From Strix aluco (lineage: Eukaryota > Chordata > Aves > Strigiformes > Strigidae), in contig NC_133948.1 of the NCBI RefSeq assembly GCF_031877795.1, positions 8,974,948 through 9,038,947 of the forward strand: a stretch of DNA of 64,000 nt, given 5' to 3'. The stretch's first letter is position 1; each line of letters begins with the position of its first letter. The translations under genes were made by a program, and so were the position numbers. The notes under the pieces were generated by a model, which was not told the DNA's origin, did no database searches, and saw only the letters and a program-made list of their open reading frames with translations. Positions 38,601 to 61,900 of the stretch are shown here, piece by piece.

Positions 38601-41600
38601 ATATCAAATCATGGCACTAATGTTAGCTGGAAACCTTAGCTAAATGGTTAAGAAAATTCTTTTATTTTGCACACTTGGAAGTACTGAAAAATCCCTGGAA
38701 TCTTTTATTGGTCACTGGCAATTTAGCTCCTAGCTCATATTAGCTATTGCCATTAAACAATGATCAGAATAAATAATTCTACTTTTCTTACTAGATTTGC
38801 TTACTACACTAAATGCATTTGCCAACCCACGTAGTACCAGTGAATTAGGTGTTAAGTAAAAGCTGTTTTTCCCTCAAACTTGCAGCGCTCAGTACAGAGG
38901 ACAACTGGATCATCGTGTGCAGCATGGTGCTAGCAAGAAGTCCAAGCAAGTCTAGACAGTTCTGGGTACAAGCCAGGCCTACTGACTTACCCATTGGAAC
39001 TTTAATATGACAATTTTAATTTAGTTGTTCATTTCTTACTAGATGTATCAAGAAATTATTGCCTAATAGTGACTTTTCAGTAGCCTAAACTGATATCCCA
39101 CATGATTTTCTAGGTTCTTCCAGTAGATGTTTTCCATGGAATAGAATTGCTTAGAACAGAACTCACATAACATGTGTTTCCCAGCTGCAGGGATGGGGCA
39201 GGTCAAGTTGCATTTATTATGAGACTTTGATTACTTTATTTACTGACTGATTCCTAAACCATCCCCACAAGGAACCACTTACATTAGAATAACGTAGGCC
39301 TCTGAACAGTTTTGAAGATTCACCAACCATCCTGTTTAAAACCATTAATAAAGTATAATTCTCCACTAGGATGGAACATGACTTTAAATGATGCTGCTGA
39401 AATTCAGAAAGCCAACAGTGGTTCATGTACCAGCAAGCAAATTAAGATATTAAAACTTGATAAACGCTATTTATATGAAGGCATGTAACTTTAATTATAC
39501 CTAGTAGAATAGTCTTAAGACATATTCTCCAAATAAGGCAAAATATTCAGTCATTTTAACGACCAATCCATCTTTGTTGATGTTTACATAGCTATAATTG
39601 CTGTTATGGAAAAACAGCAAGAGAAAACTATAGACTTTTAGCTACTTGAAATGAGGACAGCCAGCACAACATGAATAGACAAAAACCTGCGACACCATTA
39701 GCTTCTCTGTTAACTCGTAAGTAAATTGCGCATCTTGATAGAACAGTTAGTATCTACAATACAGTGAATAAGTAAACTTGTAGTCAAGACTGATAACAAC
39801 AACAAAAATCTGGACTTCTCCAGCTTGAAAGTTGAAAATAAATGTAAGACTATAAAGTTTGTTAAATACTTGCAGTAATGAGACACCTTCCACAACATAA
39901 AAAGTTTGCTGTATGTAACATCTAATCCAGAATTGTGCTAGCACCTTACTTATACTTAAAATATTTGTCATTATATTGGTCAAAAGCATAACAGACAAAC
40001 TATACCCCACAAACCCTAGCTTCACCGTTAATACTTAAAAAAAGTATTTCTACTAATGTTATTTATTTATGGATCTAACATAGGTTGCATTTTCACTAGG
40101 AGACTATAGCAAACTAGCTACACAAACCAGTCTGCAAATATGACCAGGTCTTAAGTCAGTGGTTAACGTCTAATGTGATACAAGTGGACAAAGACATTCT
40201 ATACTTAAAATTTGCATACTAGAAAAATACACCAGTGGTCATAAATCTGATGCATAGCTGTAGATACTAGTAACTATTCAACTCTTAAATGTAAGGTTTT
40301 TTTGCTTCTGTGCTTGTCAGTTTTTACAACTTCAAGAATTATTTCCTTATTCCGTAATTGCACAAGCTGCTTACTTGAGAGCACCTTGTTTTCACATAAA
40401 CTAGAGTCTGAGAAATCACTTACATGTACAGTCCACTCTACAGCTGATTACTTCAAACTTTTCTTCATCAAGCAAAATAATTCTGATCTGTTGCAGTTAG
40501 TTTTTGTTATCTCCTGACTCTGAAAATGATACATTGTTAAAGATTTAGTTAAGGTTAGTGAAAGACTGGTAATTACTCTTACTTCTATTTTAAAAGAGTA
40601 ATTCTAGCTAAGTCTAATAAGGAAGACCTTTAAAGTAAATCCTAAATAAACCATCATAAGATTAAAAATTTTTAAAAATCCTTTATACACATCTCACTTC
40701 ACTAAACTAGCGCAAGTTTACACATAGACAAGACTTCAGCAGTTTAAGAACACTTTGAAATTAGTTTGGCTAATCAAAATTAAGACAGTAGCTTGCCACA
40801 GACACCTTAGAAAAGACAGCTTGCTAGAAACAAGCTGGACCAGCCAGGACAGGTGTACTGGGAACAGAAGGGCATAAATGAAGACAGCTACAGAGACTTA
40901 ATTGGAGAGAGGTGTGGTTTGTTTTAAATAACCACATCACTGTAACTACTCAGCATTGAAAGCTGATGGCAACCTGTACAGGACATCAAAAACCAGGAAG
41001 GCAGTTTATAATGTTATTTCCCCTCAATCTCTGTTTCTACACAAGTAATTACAATTCAGTATTAAGAAAGTATCAAGCCTAGTTTTCTGAACTCTGAATC
41101 AGATAATCTTGTCTTTAGAGAAAAGTTTCTAGTAACATTAAACATTTCCATTAAGTTATTCAGAGGAATTCACTGAGCAATGATGCAGCATAAGGCACAG
41201 CATTTCTGTTGTGGGAAGTCAGAGTTCGGCACGACTCGTCATTAGCCACAAAGCACAGCACCCACCTTCTGGACCCAACAGATTCTCAAGCTGGGAAATC
41301 CATACTCCTGACTGGTTCAGTTGGTCTGGGCTGCAGCTGCTCCATCACAGGCAGGGAAGGACTGCTCGGGCTGTGGACCTTCCTGAACCAAATACCTCCC
41401 CACACAGCTACACAGAACACCAAGTGAGAAAAGAGATGGTATACCTGCACACCTTGCCCCTCCTCCGCCTCCACACAGCCCTGTCACAGGTCTTTCCATG
41501 ATGAAGGTATATTACAAATGATTCTCTCATTTTTTCAGTTAAATCCTTCAAATTTTTAAATTAAACAAGTTCCAAGACATTCAGTAACAAAATTGAAAGA

Positions 41601-44600
41601 ACTATTCAGACTCGTATTTTTGCCCTTTACATACAGGTATTTCTTGAGCATGTTGCATCAAAAATAATAAAGATTCACAACATTCTCATGTCTGCATAGT
41701 GTTGAGAAGAATTTTAATTTTCTGAATTTTTTGGTATCACAGAGAACTTGTGTTTGATACAAGCTACCTTATTACACAGGAAAAAAATCATTTACAGTGT
41801 TAAAATACAGCAAGTTGGGGTGTTTGCAATTTGTGAATGAGACATTTAGTATCACTAATACAAGCTTATTCCTGGAGAAAAACACCCACCTGTTAGTGTA
41901 GTCTTCCAAATATTAACATGGGATTTTTTGAACTAATTTTTACAAAAAAACCCTTAAGTCTGTTTAAGACCTTAACTACCTGTTAAGGAGATACTATTTT
42001 GATCGTCATAAAAATTTAACTATCTCTAAGTTAAATTAATTATTCAGCTGTCCTCAGACACTCATCCATCCAGTTTTATGCACACAAAACCATGAGTACC
42101 AACAAAGGCTGGGTTACTAAGCCTGGCTATATAGCATCTTTCTGCACTTGAAGCAAGCAGAATTTGTACAAATTGCACTTTAGCACCTGACAACACTTTA
42201 CTAATCCTCCTGTAGTTTCCATTTTTACCAAAAATGGATTAAAACATCTTAAAAACCTTCACTTGTACCTTCTGTAAGATTCAGCTATATTCTCAGTAAC
42301 TCTGTTACTGAAGTGCTTAAAAAGACATTATTCTCTAGCCAGATGCATTAACAAAACTATATTCCCTATTATTTTAGTCTACATTTAAACATGCCAGGAG
42401 TTACCTTGCCTCACTCAGAGTAGAAGGGAAAGTAGCCACTTCAATTGCAGGTGTTAAGAGCCTAGAATCCAATTTGTCTCTAGAATTCTAGAGACAAGTT
42501 AAGACTCAACACACCCCTATAAAGTGCAGAAATTAAAGATTTAGTGAATTTCTGTACTGTGTCTGAACAATGAATTAGAAAAGTTTCTGCATGATCCATT
42601 TTTACTATGACACAACACCTTCAAACAGGTTCAGACATTTAAATCACACTGAAGTTATTGCCATTTCAGAAACAAGCATAAGGCAACTGACATTTTAGTA
42701 GTTGCCCACAAATTCAGGAATGAACTTTTGCACCATAAGCCTACCTTTTTGTCAAAGGTCTATTACAATTTTTGAGCCAAGTTATTATTTTGAGACTCTA
42801 TTGCCTGACAAGACAGGCCAGGTTCTATCATCTCAATAACCCTATTAACAGTGAAGATGGTGGGAAAGCACAAACACCTGGTGACCTGGGCAGGGGGGAC
42901 AAGACAACACTACATCAGCTATAACTCTAGAATACTCAGTATACTGTAAGCTACAAAAACATTTCAAGGACATCTCTTGGTAATCTATGTTACATATAGG
43001 AAAGTTTATCATTAGAATGACTTACACAAAAAAAGCCTTATTTCACAGAGATCAATTTTAAAAATACTTACTGCTTTTTAATTTGTAGAACAGCACACCT
43101 ATGGCTTCTAAAGTGACCAGAACATTGACTAACCATCCTTTAGTTTAGAAGACTAAGACATTCTTCAGCCAAATGCTATCCAGAGAAATTATTTTACTTA
43201 GTGGTCCCTCATAACTTGGCTCTTTGAGATTGCAGACTTGAATTAAGGATGGTTGTAATCCATGAACTGCAAACATGGATCAGTTAACCTAAACAGGAAT
43301 GGAAATGTCTTGAAATCATTTAAGCATGCATGAATAAGTAAAGAGGGGAAGAAGAGAGGGTGATAAAATTAAACAGTTGTCAATATCTAAGATTAAGATA
43401 GATTAAGTCATTCAAGAGTTTCCTCCCCTCTTCTGTACAATGTTTGACAGTGAAATCAAACTCACCCATTTTACTGCCTTCATCACTTTGCCCCTGCAGG
43501 CTAAAAATGCATTCCCAGTAAGAGTTCTTTAAATAAAAAGCAAATCCTTTAAATGAAAATTTAAATTTATTTTGAAATTTTTAAATGTCATTTCTATCAA
43601 TTTAGACACACTGTTTGACATTATCAGATCAGAGAATTTACAGTGACTCATGGATAAAGATGTGGCTTTTACATTCAAATGTTAAGTACTTCAGAATAGC
43701 TTTGTCTTGTTATTTCCAAACCAGAAACACTAAAGAGTATTTTATTTTGCCTTTCAACCATCTTTTTTAACTAACAGACTTTTGATATCTGCTGTACTTG
43801 AAGGGGAACATGCACACCACCAAAGGAATTACTTTATTTGAATGAAGTGAGTACCTTAATTGCAGTTCCAGATTTAAGACTAGTTCATTGTAGCATCAAA
43901 AGGCAGTGCTAAGTAGAAAGACTTTTTTTTTTTAAAAAAAATCTATTTTCCTCAGGTAGACTGCAGAGCCTGAACTACTTGGAAAGCCTCTTTACGAGGA
44001 TAAAAAGGTCTTGCTATCCAATGTTATCATACAATTTAAAGTTTAGCAAGTTTTGTCCAGTTTTCATAATTATTTTGGAAACAGTATTACAGAATTCCAC
44101 CACTATGCCAACACTATCCTTGTATTAGTGGTTAACAAGAAAATTCAATTCATCTATCAGACTTAAAAATTGTGTTGATTTTATTGCTTACTATAGTTTA
44201 TTTTCCTACTCTCTAGCACTAACTTGAAACCGGATAAACAGAAAACACTTGCAGGGAAGAGATTTGATCAATTTGCCCATTCTGGCAAGGACAGTGCCCC
44301 TCAAGTGTGTGCATAATTAACTGTTCCAAAGTGAATGTCAGACCACTACTCTCTAAGAGGGACAGCCTTCCACCACACATCGTAAAAGTTCAGAACCCTT
44401 CACTTTGTAAAAACAATGCAAGCTCCAAAGCCCTGAAAAAAGCTTATAAACTTTAGAGTACAACTTTTATGATAGGCTGACACAGGGAATCTCATAGTGA
44501 GGTACTCAAACAATTAAGATTCCTTTGTATACACCTTAGTATTTAACAGGTTGATGCTGCCTTCAGCCAGCAGGTAGCACATCATGGGAGATCTGGGACC

Positions 44601-45039
44601 ACAGCAACAACTTTGTGCTGGAGTCAAGCATTTGTAATATTAACAAATTGGGGGGCAGGGAACAAAGATTTTGTTTTGTAAGAAGAAAATACTTCTGAAG
44701 TCTCATGTAATATGTTTTCTCCCCCATCTTTATTTTCACTGTCTGACAGATCATTTATAGTGTGCCAGGAATGTTCTACTACCTGATTCCAGAACTCTGC
44801 TGCATTTCAAGAATCACAGGCACATTCCCTGCTCAGGAACACAGAGCAGAAAAAGTGTGAAAGGTCTGTTTACAGTTTTAGAAGCCATATAAGAAATATG
44901 TATATAATCTTAATCTTCCCTGTTGGTAAGGTCTGTTAACCTAGTTAATCCACAGGTATGATGATATGCATCTCAACATCCAATGAAACAAGTGTATTCA
45001 TAAGCCTTTAAAGTATATAGAAAACTCAGTTCTGTCCTC
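35601..45039. other. Intergenic DNA between ZDHHC8 and RANBP1
   Basis: About 9.4 kb, AT-rich, with no frame longer than about 96 codons and none with recognisable features. Short A/T runs occur (for example 37640-37652 and 43922-43940). It contains a perfect 24-bp palindrome at 42474-42497. Some of the right-hand part could be an extended RANBP1 3' UTR: there is a second AATAAA on the minus strand at 44729-44734. Confidence 0.65.
42474..42497. repeat. Perfect 24-bp palindrome
   Basis: TTGTCTCTAGAA is followed directly by its reverse complement TTCTAGAGACAA with no spacer. The centre carries TCTAGAATTCTAGA. The match stops cleanly at both ends. No neighbouring element explains it. Confidence 0.85.
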
Positions 45040-45060
45040 TGATGCTGTTTTCAAGTTTGT

Positions 45061-45066
45061 TTTATT
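45061..45066 (-). terminator. RANBP1: RANBP1 poly(A) signal
   Basis: TTTATT on the plus strand reads AATAAA on the minus strand, about 245 bases after the RANBP1 stop codon. This is close to the short 3' UTR known for RANBP1 in mammals. Cleavage would fall near 45040. Another AATAAA at 44729-44734 could be an alternative site. Confidence 0.65.
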
Positions 45067-45311
45067 CACTCTTTTGGATGACTATAAATAAGTGTTTCCA
45101 CTATGGAAAAGAAAGTTAGCACAGTACATTTTCATGACTGGGGAATGGATTTTCTGAAGACATCTTCAAAAGGGCAAAAGCTTAGAAAAAACAATCTGAA
45201 TGTTGAATTCAGTTCCTTATAAAGTCCCTTGTAAAAATTAATAAAAACAAAAAAAAAGAAAAAAGAAAGAAAGAAAAAAAGTAAGGGAAAAACTGCAAGG
45301 CCCAAGATGAT

Positions 45312-54628
<9,317 letters not shown>

Positions 54629-55347
54629 GGGGCCGGGCTCGCTCCGCTCCGCTCGCCGTTGCCGCCTGCCCGCCGAGCTTCCTGCCGCGCGCCCCCGCCC
54701 CTCCCGCCTTTACCTCATTCCCGCAGCCCGCGCCGCTGCTGCCGCAAGGCCCGATGGGAAACGCCCCCTTTCCCTCAGCCCCGCGCTCCCGCCCCGCCCC
54801 CGGCGCGCCGCGGCTGCCGGGGTTCGGCGCGGGGAAGAGTACCCGCCGCCCCCGGCCGCACCGACACTGCCCTGCGGCACCGGTCCCCGTCCCGGGCCCG
54901 TCCCGCCCTCGACGAAGCTTTTTTTTTTGTTGTCCGGTTCCCGAGGCGCTTCCCATCAGCCCTTGCGGCATGGCGGCGGCCACCCCACGTCCCGACCCAA
55001 GATGGCGCCCACGTGCGTGACGGAGGGGGGCAATATTTTAGTCAGTTGTATTATTATTTTTAAGAGAGGCGGCTGACCCCACACGCGAGGAACGGTAGCG
55101 GTGAGAGGCAGACGTTAAAAAAAAAAAAATAGTTTCTCTCCCTTCCCCCCGATTCTTTTTGCAACGGTCTGTCGGTGACGCCACAGCTCCGCCCCCAGGA
55201 GCCCGGCACGAGGAAGCGCGAGGTGTGCGCGGGGCGGCGGGGACATCCGCACACCGCCGGCACGCGGGGCTGGGGTTGACCTGGTGTCCGCGCTGAGGGG
55301 AGGCTGGCGCCGGTGTGTGCGGCCGCCTCCGCGGGGCCGGCGGGAGC

Positions 55348-55958
55348 ATGGCGGACGAGAGCGACCGGTGCGGCCCCGACCACGTCGCGGCTCCTGTGCC
55401 GGAGGCTAAGGATGGGGCTGAGCTGGAGGGCAAGGCCGGTGGAGGCGGGGGTGACCCCGCGGAGAGCCCCGCAGCCTGCCCCGACGTGTACAGATACATT
55501 AAGGGAGACTTGTTTACCTCCGAGATCTATAAAGTAGAAATACAAAACCTTCCCAAATACATCGGGTTTAACGATGTGAAAAAGTTCCTTGCCAAATACG
55601 GACTTAACCCTCATAAGATAAAACTTTTTGGGAAGCAGACGTTCGCGTTCGTGACGTTTAAGAGTGAGGAGGAGAGGGACAAGGCCATGAAAGTCCTCCA
55701 TGGGGTTTTGTGGAAGAGCCGGCACCTGAGCGTTAGGCTTGCCAAGCCAAAAGCTGACCCGATTGCAAAAAAAAGGAAGAAAGAAGAGGAGACGGAGCAG
55801 GGAGAGGTCAAGCGGCCAGCTCCCTCCAAAGACAGCGGAGAGGAGCCTCTGAGCAAGCAAATAGCGGATGTGGTGACCCCGCTGTGGAACATGCCCTACG
55901 AGGAGCAGCTGGCCAGAAAGAAGCAGGAATGTGAACAAGTGCTGCAGAAGCTGACAAA
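55348..55958 (+). CDS. TRMT2A: TRMT2A coding exon 1 (RRM)
   Basis: 203 codons plus two bases of Lys204, donor AAAGTAATT. Residues 1-45 are Gly/Glu/Ala-rich and poorly conserved. Then [20 protein letters not shown] and [16 protein letters not shown] form the RRM, and [17 protein letters not shown] leads into the enzyme. The open frame would read through the donor to a TAA two codons later, so splicing is needed. Confidence 0.96.
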
Positions 55959-58900
55959 GTAATTCCTGTTTGTAAAGCTACTGTGATGGTTACAAGACGT
56001 GACCTTATGTTGGGATATAGCTAAATTTGCACAAATTGCTATCTCTAAAAAAAAAGTTAAGTTAGAGGTAGGTCAAAACCCAAATACCCTGACAAAGTAA
56101 ATAGAATCTGCGATGCTAGGGCTTAAAAACAGCCCCAGCTGACAAAACCAGCCATTGCTCTTCTTGGTCAGCATTGAATGTTTGCTAAATGAAGGGGCAT
56201 TGTTTTAGAGTCTGTTGTTTTGTAGGCCTAAGCAGAAGGATGTTTATGCCTGTGAAGTTAAAAAAAAATTGGCACTGTCAAATAGTGTAAGAGGTAATCA
56301 ATCTGTAGAGATGGTAAATTACTATTAGGATTTTCTCTTTAAAAATCACCTCCAATTTTTATGCCTGGTCTTTGTACATCGAAGTATCACTTGTGTTATC
56401 TCCTGCCTTACCTATGTAGATAAAATTGGCATTCTTTTCATGCATGGGTACATTGTTAAGTCTAGTACATACCTTTATAACTACATTTAACTCTTTCAGG
56501 TTACAGTTCTCACAAAGTTAGAGAGGGTTTGCCTGTTAAAAAATTCTTCTGGAAGAAATACTCTTCATCTGATAATCTTTTTTATGCCCTATTAAAAAAA
56601 AAAGTCCTGTGCAACTGTTAACCTCAGTTTTCTTAATGTGTACTTTACAATTTTTGTTTCTGATTTGGGCAGGGAAATAGGAAATAACAACAGAGCCTTG
56701 TTACCTTGGTTGTTCCTGCAGAAGCAGAAGTATAATAAATTGTGTTGCCCGGTAGAGGGAGTGAAAGCATCACCATTACAGGTAAGGTAATCCTAGGAAA
56801 AGTATGGAGTTGGGTTAATGAGTTTAGAGTTAAATTAATCATTTTGTCTTAAGAAACAGTGGACAAACTGAGTATTTGACTTCATCTTGTAATGAATGAT
56901 GCATTTTAGACATTGCCTTTCATGTAATATTGCTCTTTTTCATTATTGCTGTCAGTTCTCATACATCAAAATCCATGACTATCTTCCATATGAACTAAAT
57001 GAGCTGTGTCCGTTTGCAAATACATTTAAGCATACGAAGGTTGTTTCAGGACAAACTTGGCATGTACAAATAAGTGCTATGTAAATATCTTACATAACTT
57101 TATTTTAAATCTAGACTGAATATCGCAACAAATGTGAGTTCTTGATTGGGATTGGTGTAAATCAAGAAGACAAAACTGTGGGTTGTCGTCTTGGCAAATA
57201 TAAGGGTGGTACATGTGCTGTAGTGGAGCCATTTGATACTGTTCACATTCCTGCTATTGCCAAAAAAGTAGTAAAAGCTTTTCAAGACTACATAAGGTGA
57301 GCATAAGTAAAACGAGTTATCTGTAAAGGTTTTGATGTCTTACTCAAAAATATTTATAAAATGAAATATTATTAAAAGCTTAGTGTTTATTCTGAGCTTT
57401 AAGACCTAAGATATACCAGTCTCAATTTTTAGCAGTTCTTTGCTGTTTACATCTTGTGCCTAGATCACTGGGTATTTTTCCCTCGCTCTTGCTCAGCTGT
57501 TCTGAGATGGGGAGGGACAGGTAACAGCCGACCACAGCTTTATTGCAAGCAATAAGATGTATAAGTCTGCTATAAAAAGTGTCTGTTATTTGAGAGTTTC
57601 TTCCACCAACTGTAAAGAAATACTCAGAAAAAGGCTTTTTAAAAGAGGAATTTGAAAAACAAAGGTCAACTGCTTCCTTGGATGAAGAGAAGAATCATCC
57701 TATAATAAGGAATAAAACAAAATTGTAAACTTAAGCAACAATACTTTTTAGAAAAAGTAGTGGTTTCTTTAAAAAGCAGTTAAATCCTCAAAAATGGAAA
57801 CCTTGGAAGAATCATGAAGATGGAAAGTTTAAACCTGGAATGAAGCACAGAAGCCAGTGAAGGCATTATAAAAAGTTGTGTCATTCTCTGAATGCAGTAG
57901 GAAGCTGCCTGTATCCTAGCTTTAATTTTGGATGGGTTAAAATGGGTAAGAGGATTGTGAGAAGTAGGGAGAGATTATTTTGCATTAGGAGATGCCTATT
58001 TATCAGTCTCTTTCTTTCTTTTTTCTTAATTAAGATGTGGAAGTCATTCTTTTCTTTACAAATGAATGTAGCCTCTGTTTGTACTTAACATTTTCCATCA
58101 CTTTGCACGGTGAGCTTCATTTGTTTCATTAAACTTGAATGTTATGCAAAAAAATAGTTTTCTGTTAAGTAACTGAGCTTCTGAAAATTGCAGGTCAACT
58201 CCTTACTCAGTTTACAGCCCAGAAACCTATGAAGGTCACTGGAAACAGCTCACAGTCCGTACCAGCAGGAATGGCCACGTCATGGCAATTGTTTATTTTA
58301 ATCCTCAGGTATTTAAGTTGACATATAATGTGCAGCCCAGGCACACAGCTTTAAAATTACATATATATGATTTTATAAATAGTGCATGCAAAAGAGAAAT
58401 AGAATAATTACTTGGTGTAGTTTACCTTGCATTACTACTCTTCTGTTTAGACTAATCTGATTCATAGAAATTAACAAGTAATTCATATGCTTATAGAAGG
58501 CATACGCTAACTCATATCTTTAAGTCACTAAATGATTATTCTCCCTTCTTTCAAATGAAACCTTTAGAAATTAAGTAAAGAAGAGCTAGCTGACCTGAAA
58601 ATCTCTCTGGCAAAATACTTCACGGAAGGGATGGGAAAGAGCAGTGGTGTTACTTCTCTGTACTTTGTGGAGGAAGGACAAAGGTGAGGGAGTTGACTTT
58701 GCTGTGGGGGTTTTGGTGGTGGCTGGATTTTTGGTGTTTGTGACAGAAAAGTGGGTAGCACTTCCACACCATTATTTTGTCTTATTTCATAAAAGTAGCA
58801 GCAATGTTACTAATTTGTTGAACACTTACTTACCTTTTCCACAACAGACTCCTGAAATTTCTCATTCTCCTGTAGTGTTCACTGGATAAAGGCAGGTAGA

Positions 58901-61900
58901 GTGTCAGTTGGGTAAACCCACTTACTAGTTGCTGGCTGTCAAGCTGTAGAAGTGTTTACTGCAGTAGATGGATATTTATTATTATCAGCAAGTAGCTTCT
59001 GCGTCCTTTCTTCCCTGTTTTATATGATTTTTTAATCTGCCCATCCTCTTCCACAGAGCACAAGGCTCACACTGTCTTCATCTAGAGACAATGTAGGTCC
59101 TGTTGACATCAATGGAAGAGTTGTATACCGTAAGAAAAAAATGTACACTGTAAGAAAAGAAGATAGCCTCTAAAAGGATATCATAAATGTTGGCCCACTA
59201 TAGATTACTGCTTAGTACGTAGTACTGCAGTTCTTAAGATGACTACAGCTTTAGTAAAAATCGTAACAAACAGCTATCTTCTTTTTTTTCCTCTTTTTGT
59301 CTCCCTGTGCCTTGCCTGCCCCCAGGAAATCTCCAAATCTAGAAGACTTGCCTTTGGAGCATGTGGCTGGTGACAAGTACATATATGAAGAACTTCTTGG
59401 CCTAAAATTTAGAATTTCTCCTCATGCGTTTTTTCAAGTAAGGATGGTAGGAAGTTGCTAATTTAACTGGATTTGCATTAATGCCATTAAGCTTGGCTAG
59501 TGCTGTGTAACAAGGTATTCTATATCTAGAGATTTCATCTTTTATATATTTGGTGTGATTAAATACCTTTGAATGTTATGTTTGGCTGTAAAAATAGTGA
59601 ATGAGTGTAAACTTGATGGGGGGATGTTGAAGACAACTTTTTTTTTTTCTTTTTACTAGATCAGATAATTTGCCTCCTGTCGAATGGCAGCCTTTATGTA
59701 TCCCGAACATGCAATATGTAGTTCAGGAATCTTTGTTTTTCTAAAACTTATTTCTGCCCTTCCAAAACTTCAGAGCCTCAGCAGCTAGCCTGTATCATTG
59801 AAATGGAAAGTACGGGAATAGGAAGGAAGTATATTATCACTTGGCATTGTAAATACATGGAAGCTAAATTGTATTTTCTATTTGCCATAGATGATAGGCT
59901 ACTTTTCTTTTTCCACATTATGTGCTTTGCTTGCTCTTTAAGCCAAAGAATATGCTTGCTCTAGAGGCACTGGTTTAGAAAGCTTATACACTACTTCTTT
60001 AACCATAATGTGTAATTACAGCATTTACTTTAAAGTAGTATTACAAACAAAGCTAAAGCTTGCTGAATGAATTGTCATGGTTATATTCTCCTGGTTTTGA
60101 ATCTTTACTAATTCCTATTCAAGGAAAGGAAGTATTTTTAAAGTCCAGACTTGACTTTATTGCTTAGCTTTTTGCTTAATTATTTTTGTTTGCTGTGTCC
60201 TCTAGTTTCCAAACTTGCTTTTCAGGTACTATAGAACAAGTCATGTTTTTACTAGAATATAGATAACAAAACGTTACTTCTCAGAGAGAACTGAGCCAGA
60301 CTAACGATGGAATGGTGATCTCTTACTAGGTGCCAGTCTAGGTCAGTTAGCTGTGATTTTAACTTATATGTGAAGTTGACTTGTTAGAACCAGGAAAAAG
60401 AAAACCTGCTTTCCTAAGACTCATTAAAACACATTGACTATTTATGAAGAAGTAGATCTATTTGAAACGTAATTTCACAGGTAAACACACAAGCTGCAGA
60501 AGTTTTGTATACTGCCATTGGGGAATGGGCGCAGCTGAGCCAAGAGAGCACTGTGCTGGACATCTGCTGCGGTACCGGAACTATTGGGATCTCTTTGGCA
60601 AAGGTGAGCGAGTGATACAATGAAAGAAATACTTGAGGTACTTGAAATGCAACACATTGTATCTTATTTTTTTCAATTAATTTCTAATTAAACTGCTTAC
60701 AGCTGTTTTACCAAATCATGAGGAAAGCTCACCCTTGTGTTGAGCAGCCAAAATTATTTTGAAACTGAAGTCAAAAGAGGCAGTAGTTCTGTAGGATAGC
60801 CAAAACTTACTAAATCTGTCCACTTACCCAGTTTGGGCTTTCTCAGAAAGCTTTGGATATGAATAATGAACATTTCTCGTATCATTTCTAGAGCAGAGCT
60901 TGCTAGACCATGGAAGTCTGGCCCCCAAAAAAGAAAGACACCAGCATAACTGGAGTCTGTTATGTGCAGGCTGGGATAAATGGTGGTCATCAGTCTTAAG
61001 TAGTCCCTATTTATTTGCACAGGTCCCTCCTCAGCCTGTTTTCTGGCTGCAAGGCAGTAATTCTCTGACCAGGTACTACTCAACGTTCATGTATAGTCAT
61101 TAATTGCTGATGCTATGAATAATGATTAAGTTTACATTTACATACCACAGACAGCTCTTTTTCCTTTGATTCTATAGAAAGTGAAGAAAGTGATTGGAAT
61201 TGAACTCTGCCAAGAAGCTGTGCAGGATGCCAGAGTGAATGCTCAGATTAATGGTTAGTTAAGCTAAAATGCCAAGATCTTTGTTAAGATGTGTAGTAGT
61301 AGTTGTATAGCTATTTCTCTTTACGTTATCTAAGCGGTTTAGAATTACATGTTGTTGATAGTAATCTTGTCCACTTTAAACATTTAATCTCTCTTGAAAA
61401 CAAATACCATGTTAGTCTGTGAGATCAATTTTCCTGTTGACTAATAGCTACTTTTTTTTTTTTCCCTCCAAAAAGAAAATATTTCAGTGTAAAAGTGAGA
61501 TGAAGCCAATTACCCTCATAAACAATACATTAACAGTAGCTGGTTTCTGTGGGGTCTTGCTTTAGTCCAGATAATGGAAGATCCTCAAGTTACTGTTGTT
61601 TAAATGATCTGAAGTACCAGTGATTGCTTAAATTACACTGATTTCAGGGTAGACTAAAGGGTTTGTAGTTTTTAAGGTATCTGAATATCCAATTTGAGTA
61701 TACTGAAAGATGCTTTGACTAGATAAGTACTCTGATAACATCTTTTCTTTTTTTATAGAACTGAATAATATTGAATTTCATTGTGGGAAGGCTGAAGATC
61801 TTGTTCCTTCCCTAATTAACATATTAGCTCCTCAGAACCTGATTACTATTGTAGATCCGCCACGAGCAGGGCTGCGTAAGTTTATCTTCCCTTAAGTTTT

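Noticed and set aside
45247-45282. Poly(A) tail of a processed retrocopy on the plus strand (A-rich AAAG tract)
   Set aside because: It lies in the RANBP1 3' UTR and is a simple low-complexity tract. There is no retrocopy body or target duplication next to it.
55315-55347. TRMT2A start upstream of 55348
   Set aside because: The frame is open for 11 more codons but has no ATG there (a GTG would be needed). The ATG at 55348 has a good context and gives the expected MADE-type N-terminus.
55060-55938. A 292-codon minus-strand open frame opposite TRMT2A exon 1
   Set aside because: It is the shadow of the real plus-strand exon, whose RRM and conserved sequence are unmistakable. The antisense product has poly-Phe from the A13 tract and no domain.
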